From: Candidatus Thorarchaeota archaeon SMTZ1-83
GTDB lineage: Archaea; Asgardarchaeota; Thorarchaeia; Thorarchaeales; Thorarchaeaceae
Reading direction: 5' to 3'
Length of the DNA: 22,131 nt
Assembly (NCBI GenBank): GCA_001563325.1
Contig: LRSK01000131.1
Coordinates: forward strand, 1-22,131
Positions 16,064-22,131 of the stretch are shown here, piece by piece. Position numbers and translations under genes: made by a program. The notes beneath the pieces were generated by a model that did not search any database, was not told where the DNA came from, and worked only from the letters and a program-made list of their open reading frames with translations. Numbering within the stretch: position 1 is the stretch's first letter; the number at the start of each line of letters is the position of its first letter.

Positions 16064-17446
16064 ATGGTAGCTGGATACAAGATTTGGCTCGTAGTAATGG
16101 CAGCTTTCATCATTCCCCGATCAGTGGCTACCTGGACGACTCCTGAGAATATATCGAATACATCACTAAAATCGAATCGCGCTGATATGGCAGTTGACAG
16201 AAATGGTCACCTCCATGTAGTTTGGGGAGACTTCTATACTATTCCAAACGAGCCTGGAGACATCCTTTATCGACATTTCGATGGTGATACCTGGTCCGGT
16301 ACTGTCAGCGTGTCAAATGATACTACAGAATCGTGGAGACCCAAGATAGCTGTCGACACAGTGGGACATCCACATGTCATCTGGGAGGATTGGGGACATT
16401 GGACACGGCCCAAGATACGCTATAGCAGATTCGATGGTGATTCTTTCACTACTCCCTTTAACTTATCAGACAGCCTCTCGGGAGCTCATCCCTTTGCACG
16501 AATTGGCGGCATAGCTGTTGATAGGCTGAACAATGTCCATGTCGTCTGGAGCGATGAGATAAGCGGGATGCTTGAGGTTTATCACACCAAGCGGGAGGGT
16601 AATTCCTGGTCAGACCCTGTAAACATATCAAACAATCAACTGGGAATGTCAGCAATGCCTGAGATTGCGATCGACTCCAGTGATTGCCTCCATGTTGTGT
16701 GGTTAGACTATAGAAACAGTCAAGATGAGGATAGTTGTGAAATATACTACTCAAAGTCTGAGGGTGATACCTGGACAACGCCCATCAATATATCGAATAT
16801 CCCAGGACAATCATGGGATGAACAGATGGCCGTAAGTCAAGAAGGCTATCCCCATGTGGTTTGGAGCGAAGAGTCTTGCCATCTCTACTATTCATTCTTT
16901 GACGGGAGCTCGTGGTCGACTCCCTACTACCTAAACGATGTCACGGGTGAGGACGAGGGCTACAGCCCGGACTTAGCGGTTGATGCTGGCGGAAATGTTC
17001 ATGTAGTATGGGGTGGAGACGGCCCTGAGCTCTGGCACACTTTCTACAATGGCATAATCTGGTCTGCCCCCTTTGATGTGTCAGGCTCACCTAGGAACTC
17101 TGTCTTGGCAGATATAGTGACAGATCAGTCTGGATGGATCCACTGTGTCTGGGGGGAATCTGGAGAGATCTGGTACAGCAACCATTTTGTGATCTGCGGT
17201 GACTGCAATGGAGATGAGAATATAACCTTTGCCGATGCTCTCTACGTCAAAGATTACTATTTCCAGATTCCTCCGGGTTCTCCTGCGCCCATCGGAGAAG
17301 GTGACGTAAACCTCGATGGAAGGATTACTTTTGCCGATGCCCTCTACATCAAGAACTACTACTTCCAAACGCCTCCGGGGTTCCCTGCACCGTGTGAGCC
17401 TCCTTTAAGTACGCCTCCCTTTGGGGAGAGGTGTATGGAGAAGTGA
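16064..17446 (+). CDS. Secreted BNR/sialidase-like beta-propeller with dockerin-like pair
   Basis: From the ATG at 16064 the protein has 460 residues and a clean signal peptide (MVAGYKIWLVVMAAFIIPRSVATW); GAGAAGG lies just upstream. An in-frame ATG at 16037 would add 9 residues but has no ribosome binding site. About seven repeats carry a DxxGxxHVVW core and a W-S-x-P-x-x-I-S end, the pattern of BNR/sialidase-like propellers. No sialidase active-site set is evident. The C-terminus has two dockerin-like calcium loops, GDCNGDENITFADALYVKDY and GDVNLDGRITFADALYIKNY, each about 20 residues with D-x-N-x-D spacing. The same module ends the C25 peptidase 5 kb away. It is expected outside the cell, attached through a cohesin-like partner or otherwise anchored. 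Confidence 0.85.
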   Translation: MVAGYKIWLVVMAAFIIPRSVATWTTPENISNTSLKSNRADMAVDRNGHLHVVWGDFYTIPNEPGDILYRHFDGDTWSGTVSVSNDTTESWRPKIAVDTVGHPHVIWEDWGHWTRPKIRYSRFDGDSFTTPFNLSDSLSGAHPFARIGGIAVDRLNNVHVVWSDEISGMLEVYHTKREGNSWSDPVNISNNQLGMSAMPEIAIDSSDCLHVVWLDYRNSQDEDSCEIYYSKSEGDTWTTPINISNIPGQSWDEQMAVSQEGYPHVVWSEESCHLYYSFFDGSSWSTPYYLNDVTGEDEGYSPDLAVDAGGNVHVVWGGDGPELWHTFYNGIIWSAPFDVSGSPRNSVLADIVTDQSGWIHCVWGESGEIWYSNHFVICGDCNGDENITFADALYVKDYYFQIPPGSPAPIGEGDVNLDGRITFADALYIKNYYFQTPPGFPAPCEPPLSTPPFGERCMEK

Positions 17447-17480
17447 GGGGCATTGAAACAGGCCTCAGGAGGCACGAAAT

Positions 17481-17717
17481 ATGTCCGTTAGAAGTATCAT
17501 CGTTTACACTCAACCGAGCTGAGCATCTTGCGAAAGTGTGAAAGAGTTTCTTTCACAAAGAGGGTTTGAGTTCATTGAGAAAGATGCCACCCGAGACAAG
17601 GATGCACTCTCGGAGTTGGAGGGTTTGGGTGTCAGTACGATACCGGTGACCGTTATTGACGGCCAGGTCGTGATCGGGTTTAGCCGCTCTGAACTGGACC
17701 GACTGCTATCGACCTGA
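17481..17717 (+). CDS. Glutaredoxin-like selenoprotein (UxxC), in-frame UGA at codon 14
   Basis: AGGAGG (17467-17472) lies 8 bases before the ATG. The frame reads MSVRSIIVYTQPS, then TGA at 17520-17522, then ASCESVKEFLSQRGFEFIEK and on through STIPVTVIDGQVVIGF to TGA 17715, 78 residues in all if the first UGA is read as selenocysteine. The UGA sits exactly at the first Cys of the glutaredoxin CxxC motif (Sec-Ala-Ser-Cys), and the rest has the full glutaredoxin/thioredoxin pattern, including the cis-proline TIPV and a C-terminal helix. A SECIS-like hairpin follows at the correct distance. It should be a cytosolic thiol/selenol reductase. Normal gene calling would miss it. It lies 34 bases after the propeller gene and upstream of a flavodoxin-type reductase remnant. 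Confidence 0.85.
17537..17557 (+). promoter_or_regulatory. Bacterial SECIS-like hairpin
   Basis: TGTGAAAG (17537-17544) pairs with CTTTCACA (17550-17557), an 8-bp perfect stem with loop AGTTT. The loop begins 23 bases after the UGA and has G as its second base. Both agree with the known bacterial rules (apical loop about 16-37 bases downstream, a G in the first two loop positions) for SelB-dependent decoding. Confidence 0.72.
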
Positions 17718-17926
17718 ATCAAGAAGACCGCGCCGCAACGAAGAAGGTGTGTGCAGTGACGTAGGGGGCTGGCGCGTTGACACAACGCCTGGCACAGATA
17801 GGACGTATTTGCAGAGTATCAGATCGGCGTGGCATTGCTCAGGAGCTGAGTTCAATTGAAACTGCGTGAGAAGACACATCGTTCTGGTCGAAACTGATTC
17901 TGCCTTTGGAGGAAAAAGAGAAACCT

Positions 17927-18560
17927 ATGGGTCTAAAAGTGGTGGGGATCATAGGCAGCCCAAGGAAAGGGATGAACACTGATACTTTGGTGACAAGGGT
18001 GCTGGAAGGAGCGAAATCTAAGGGTGGGTGCGGAGATAGAGAAGATATACCTTAACGATTTGGAAATAAGGCCTTGTCAAGCCTGTGACGGAACTCCAGC
18101 TCCGGATTTCTGTTTTTACAGGCCTTGTCAAGCCTGTGACGGAACTCCAGCTCCGGATTTCTGTTTTTACAAAGATGGGATGGAAACAGTGTATGAAGTG
18201 CTCAAAACGGCTGACGCTCTGGTCATCGGGACACCAGCGTATTATGATTCGATCAGTGCTCAGCTCAAATTGGTTATTGATCGCTCGAATTGCCTGACTG
18301 AGATGGTTACCGTGACGAATGGTAAGGTAGTATTCAGACCGAGAATTGTGAAGAAGAAGAAAGGTGTCTTCGTCTGGGTAGCGGATTCGTCAAGGAATCC
18401 ACAGCACGCTCTCGCAATGATAAAACTCTGGTGTAAGGACGCCAATATCCAATTGACAGGTAGCTTAATTGTCACGGGAGCCGATCGGAGAGAAGGAGCC
18501 AGAAATAGAGAGGACTTACTCTGCGAGGCCTTCGACTTGGGGGTGTCCTTAGCACAGTGA
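17927..18560 (+). pseudogene. NADPH-dependent FMN reductase/flavodoxin-fold protein, frameshifted
   Basis: The ATG at 17927 opens with MGLKVVGIIGSPRKGMNTDT, the FMN-phosphate loop of this family, but the frame ends at a TAA (18053-18055). The remainder lies in the +1 frame from about 18024: GAEIEKIYLNDLEIRPCQAC through ADALVIGTPAYYDSISAQLK, stopping at 18560. One extra base near the G-run at 18022-18028 explains the shift; removing one G restores K-G-G-A-E-I. The CQACDGTPAPDFC cysteine region is exactly duplicated (51 bp), which is odd for a working enzyme. The family reduces flavins or quinones, and Cys-rich members can hold iron-sulfur clusters. A sequencing or assembly error is an alternative to true decay. 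GGAGG lies 14 bases upstream of the ATG, farther than usual. Confidence 0.7.
18069..18170 (+). repeat. Exact 51-bp tandem duplication in the reductase
   Basis: Bases 18069-18119 and 18120-18170 are identical. Each unit codes 17 residues, RPCQACDGTPAPDFCFY, so the frame is kept. Perfect identity means a very recent duplication or an assembly artefact. Confidence 0.9.
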
Positions 18561-18690
18561 CCGCAATCTCATCCAAAGGAGAATCGGTTTAGGAATCCTT
18601 GGGATATGATCCACAGGTAGGGTCGTGGCATGGGTCTTCGCCATCGACATAGACCACTGCAAATCACCACCAAAATTGAAACGACGTGTG

Positions 18691-18718
18691 TTGACATACA
18701 GTTCCGAGAACATAAGAT
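18691..18718 (+). promoter_or_regulatory. Possible sigma-70 promoter of the peptidase gene
   Basis: TTGACA (18691-18696) and TAAGAT (18713-18718) are 16 bp apart. The start would be near 18725, about 80 bases before the ATG. The -10 box matches 4 of 6. Nothing else is recognised in 18561-18690. Confidence 0.4.
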
Positions 18719-18806
18719 GGGAGTACAGCAACACAAGACAGAGCAACCTGATTGTTGGGCGGTGTAAATTCTGGAGTGGTATGCGTTGTTCAGGCAGGAG
18801 AGGCAA

Positions 18807-21800
18807 ATGTTCAAGAAGACATCTTTTTCGGTGGTAGTGATCTGGATGACGGCTACGCTGGGAGTTTTGCCGTCCACCTATGCGTTGTCACAAGACCGTA
18901 GCGACCGTTCATACCGGATTGAAGACATAGAGAGACTTCGGTGGATCGATCCGCTCGGAAGAAAGCCTATGACCTATGAAGAATATATGAAGAAACTGGG
19001 GGATATTCCACCTTTCGAAATCGAAGAAGTCTACGGAAGTTCAAGAAAAGGTACCGATTCTTCTCTGGTCTGCATAGTCGTCAATGAGTCACTATATCCG
19101 AGTATTACTGATTCTTTGTCTCAGTATGTGGCAGATGTCGAACTGAGTGGTTACTCAGTGTCTATCTACACAACTTCTGGAGGCGAGCCGTATGATCTCC
19201 GGACCTTCCTTCAGGGACTGCTAGCCGATTCACTCGTAGGATCTGTTTTCATCGGCGATCTCCCGGTCGCGTGGTATGAAATGGATGAATGGGGTCATGA
19301 GGAGTTCCCGATAGATCTATATTATATGGATCTTGATGGGATCTGGGCAGATCAGGACTTCGATGACATATTCGATGGCCACACCGGAAATGTAGAGCCG
19401 GATATCTGGGTGGGCAGACTCACCGCTTCTCCCTTGTCGTTTGGTGGAGTGGATGAGGTTTCACTACTCCGGAGTTACTTTCACCGAAACCATCAATATA
19501 GAGTGGGTAATCTGAGCTTGACGAAGCGAGCATTGGTGTATGTCGACGACGACTGGGCGGGGAGTGCGGAAGAATGGTCCGAAAATGTTGGGCTTGCGTA
19601 TTGGGAGAGAACCATGGTGGCAGATTCGGAGATGACGCGGGCTGGAGACTATTCAGAAAGACTTGGTCAAGGCTATGAATGGGTCCAGGTCTGTGCCCAC
19701 TCGAGCCCTGCCCTGCACACCTTCGCGTACAATTCGTACACGGACTGGGACTATTTCCACAACGATACTATTCCGGAGGTGGACCCTCCGGCTTTCTTCT
19801 TCAATCTTTTCGCCTGTTCCAATGCCCGGTTTGTAGAGAGTGATTATATGGGTGGCTGGTACGTTTTCAATCCGCCCTATGGGCTGGCGGCCTTGGGCAG
19901 TACCAAAACTGGCAGCATGCTCTACTTTGAAGACTTCTATGGCCCTTTGAGAGAATACAAACCTCTGGGTGAGGCGTTCAAAGAATGGCTGGCTGAAGTT
20001 GGAGAAGAATCCCGCCCGTGGTTCTATGGCATGACCCTTCTTGGTGATCCTCTCTTGGACCTGCGGAACGAGATTAGCTTTCTGGAGTACGCGGTGGATG
20101 ACGATACGAGTGGAGAAAGCAGTGGAAATGAGAGTGGCACCGTGGACCCTGGGGAGACGATCGAATTGCCAGTCACTTTGAGCAATCGTGGACAAGAAAC
20201 GCTGTTAGGCGTTACCGCGACATTGACCACAGATGACGCATTCGTAACCATTCTGGATGGGTATGAGGAATACGGCAACATTGGCCCTGGCTCCTCAGCA
20301 ACGAGCTCTGAAGACTATGACTTGTACGTCTCCCCTTCCTGTCCGAGAGGTCATCAGCTCTTTTTTGCCTTGGATATATCAGCTGGAAATGGAAGGAATT
20401 GGATTGATGGATTTTCGATAGCGATTGAAGAACCTCTTATTTCCTATTTTGCTCATTTGATCGTCGACACGACGACAGGTAACGGTAATGGCGAAGCTGA
20501 TCCGGGAGAGACGGTTCAAATGCAGATTGTATTGGCAAATGCTGGGCCAGTGCAGGGAAGCTCAGAATATCTCCTTGGTTCGTCACAAAAAGCAGCAGCT
20601 GTTTCTGCAGACTTGTCCACTACTGATCCGCAGATCAGCATAGATGTGGGGACTGCTCAGTTTGGCAACATAATGCCTGGCGACACGGCACGCTGCTTCA
20701 GTGCCTACAAGTTCACTGTCGACGCCGGTTGCCCGGACTATCATCTTACTCAATTCCTCCTGAATATCTCTGCCGATGGTTGGTACTCGACCACGGATTC
20801 GTTCAGTCTCGCAGTCGGCGGTAATTTTCTGTTCCGTGATGATATGGAAAGCGGGATCAATGGATGGAGCCACTATGAGGTGACTTCCGAGTACGTCGAT
20901 GAATGGCATCAGACTAATTACCGGAATCACAGTGTGAATGGAGGTACTAGCTGGAAGTGCGGTGGTGCCGGGTCAGGTTCTTACTCAAATATGACTGATG
21001 CTGGATTGGTGACCCCGGAGATAGAGCTTGGATCGGATGGGATTTTCGTATTCTGGCACTGGATCGATGCTGAGACTGCATCGGACGCTACTGCATGGGA
21101 TGGTGGAATTGTGGAGATCGACAGTGGCGGTGGATGGCAGCAGATCGAGCCTAGGGGAGGATACCCATATAGAACTGTTGGTGGTGCAGGAGGCCCTTTC
21201 CCGGACAGTACACCGTGCTTCTCCGGTACTCAGAGCTGGTCTGATGTAGAATTTGATCTTTCTGGTTATTCCGGGCTAGTGCAGTTCAGATTCAGGTTTG
21301 GAAGCGACGTCGGCGTTACGAAGGAAGGCTGGTATGTAGACGATGTGATGGTTTGGGGAGTCCCTGCGTTTCCAATTCTTGAATGCAGTCTCTGGGCAGA
21401 ACCGGATACAGCCGTCATGGACCAGTCCATATACCTGTATATGAAGGTTGAAAATGAGGGAGGCGGCGTTGACAGTGTAGTCCCTCAGATTGCACTGCTG
21501 GGCGACGGAAGCGTGAGCGTGGTGAGCGGGCCAATTCCTCCCTACGCTGACCTATCTGCTGGGGTAGACACGATCTTTAGCTGGGTATATACTGCACAGG
21601 ACACTCACTGGGTGTACTGGGCGGGATTTGCATCAGGGAAAGACCACAACAGTGGGTTTCCCGGCAGCTCTCCTGAAGACACGTCGAATCAAGTATATAT
21701 CCAGACTGCTCCTGCTTTGGTATTTGTAGCCAACAGCGTTGATCCGGACACCGTGGGGCAAGGAGAGCTGACCCGATACAGCTTGATGGTGAGGAATGAT

Positions 21801-22131
21801 GGAGAAACCTGGATCCGGTTGACACCACAGACGACATTCTGGTACGCCGACACCTCTGGTGATACTGTCAGAACACACTTGGTTGACACGACGTTTGTCG
21901 GTTCGCTTGCAGATAGTGTGACACTCAGTTTCGGTGCAGTGACGGTGCCGCCTGGTATGGAGTCCGGAGATTGGGTATCCTGGATATCTCTGGATGGCAT
22001 AGCAAGGAACGGGTATAGTGAGTCCCACCTTGAGATAGCCGACACAGTAACAGTTCTGCTACTTTACGCCTGTGGCGACTGCAACGGAGACGGATTTGTC
22101 ACCTTCGCTGATGCCCTCTACGTGAAGAACT
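18807..22131 (+). CDS. Secreted gingipain-like (C25) cysteine peptidase with C-terminal dockerin (3' truncated by window)
   Basis: The frame is open from the ATG at 18807 to the window end, over 1100 residues. AGGAGAGG lies just upstream, and a signal peptide (MFKKTSFSVVVIWMTATLGV...) follows. Residues of about 75-420 match the C25 peptidase fold: a VGSVFIGDLP segment, His298 in WVQVCAHSSP, Cys337 in FFFNLFACSNAR, and a C-terminal LLGDPLLDL, which is typical of the family. This His-Cys pair is the catalytic dyad by analogy with gingipains. The long C-terminal part consists of beta-sandwich repeats with acidic D-x-G-E-x-V motifs and an MAM/laminin-G-like section (about 675-850: DDMESGINGWSHYEV ... 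GWYVDDVMVWG). The last residues are GDCNGDGFVTFADALYVKN, the start of the same dockerin-like module as the 16064 gene. It is a cell-surface or extracellular protease; its target is unknown. Confidence 0.85.
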   Translation, partial: MFKKTSFSVVVIWMTATLGVLPSTYALSQDRSDRSYRIEDIERLRWIDPLGRKPMTYEEYMKKLGDIPPFEIEEVYGSSRKGTDSSLVCIVVNESLYPSITDSLSQYVADVELSGYSVSIYTTSGGEPYDLRTFLQGLLADSLVGSVFIGDLPVAWYEMDEWGHEEFPIDLYYMDLDGIWADQDFDDIFDGHTGNVEPDIWVGRLTASPLSFGGVDEVSLLRSYFHRNHQYRVGNLSLTKRALVYVDDDWAGSAEEWSENVGLAYWERTMVADSEMTRAGDYSERLGQGYEWVQVCAHSSPALHTFAYNSYTDWDYFHNDTIPEVDPPAFFFNLFACSNARFVESDYMGGWYVFNPPYGLAALGSTKTGSMLYFEDFYGPLREYKPLGEAFKEWLAEVGEESRPWFYGMTLLGDPLLDLRNEISFLEYAVDDDTSGESSGNESGTVDPGETIELPVTLSNRGQETLLGVTATLTTDDAFVTILDGYEEYGNIGPGSSATSSEDYDLYVSPSCPRGHQLFFALDISAGNGRNWIDGFSIAIEEPLISYFAHLIVDTTTGNGNGEADPGETVQMQIVLANAGPVQGSSEYLLGSSQKAAAVSADLSTTDPQISIDVGTAQFGNIMPGDTARCFSAYKFTVDAGCPDYHLTQFLLNISADGWYSTTDSFSLAVGGNFLFRDDMESGINGWSHYEVTSEYVDEWHQTNYRNHSVNGGTSWKCGGAGSGSYSNMTDAGLVTPEIELGSDGIFVFWHWIDAETASDATAWDGGIVEIDSGGGWQQIEPRGGYPYRTVGGAGGPFPDSTPCFSGTQSWSDVEFDLSGYSGLVQFRFRFGSDVGVTKEGWYVDDVMVWGVPAFPILECSLWAEPDTAVMDQSIYLYMKVENEGGGVDSVVPQIALLGDGSVSVVSGPIPPYADLSAGVDTIFSWVYTAQDTHWVYWAGFASGKDHNSGFPGSSPEDTSNQVYIQTAPALVFVANSVDPDTVGQGELTRYSLMVRNDGETWIRLTPQTTFWYADTSGDTVRTHLVDTTFVGSLADSVTLSFGAVTVPPGMESGDWVSWISLDGIARNGYSESHLEIADTVTVLLLYACGDCNGDGFVTFADALYVKN

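Noticed and set aside
17777..17804. TTGACA with TAGGAC at 16-bp spacing before the reductase remnant
   Set aside because: The -10 box matches only 3 of 6 bases, too weak to call.
18626..18641. TGGCATGGGTCTTCGC, resembling the sigma-54 site at 8080
   Set aside because: The GG to GC distance is 11 bases, not 10, and the -12 element TTGC is broken.

Overview
The window looks like a contig from an uncultivated bacterium of the FCB-like candidate phyla (WOR-3, TA06, Eisenbacteria or Zixibacteria type). This is an inference from the protein types: exported proteins ending in an NCPNPF-type FlgD-like/T9SS-like C-terminal module, exported proteins ending in dockerin-like repeats, LVIVD and BNR-like beta-propellers, a parallel beta-helix protein and a gingipain-like C25 peptidase. 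No rRNA, tRNA, CRISPR array or complete insertion sequence was seen. Every convincing gene is on the + strand.

Layout. 1-786: 3' part of a radical SAM/SPASM protein. 1076-2295: a DUF3795 cysteine-rich protein overlapping a GNAT acetyltransferase with a C-terminal YoaP domain. 2296-2658: non-coding, with a REP-like GGGGACGGTTCT element and a good sigma-70 promoter. 2659-7889: a translationally coupled signalling pair, a Ser/Thr kinase with a STAND-like ATPase and TPRs followed by a GAF/AAA+ sigma-54 activator. 7890-8471: a regulatory region with two activator-site-like palindromes, a sigma-54 promoter with exact GG-N10-GC spacing, a small ORF and a structured leader. 8472-12803: two secreted proteins (beta-helix, LVIVD propeller), both with the FlgD-like C-terminus. 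12958-13683: a membrane-anchored protein of unknown function. 13953-15928: an exported protein, an outer-membrane barrel-like protein and a short exported TonB-C-terminal-domain protein. 16064-17446: a beta-propeller with a dockerin pair. 17481-17717: a glutaredoxin-like selenoprotein with an in-frame UGA and a SECIS-like hairpin, missed by ordinary gene calling. 17927-18560: a frameshifted flavodoxin-type reductase with an exact 51-bp internal duplication. 18807-end: the start of a large C25-type peptidase whose dockerin is cut by the window end.

How the parts may work together. The kinase-ATPase-TPR protein probably senses a signal and acts with the co-encoded sigma-54 activator, which probably drives the sigma-54 promoter just downstream and hence the secreted beta-helix protein, possibly also the LVIVD protein. 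The rest of the window is mainly a cell-surface and secretome locus with two alternative C-terminal modules. The two most notable items are the selenoprotein and the activator/sigma-54 promoter/structured leader arrangement.
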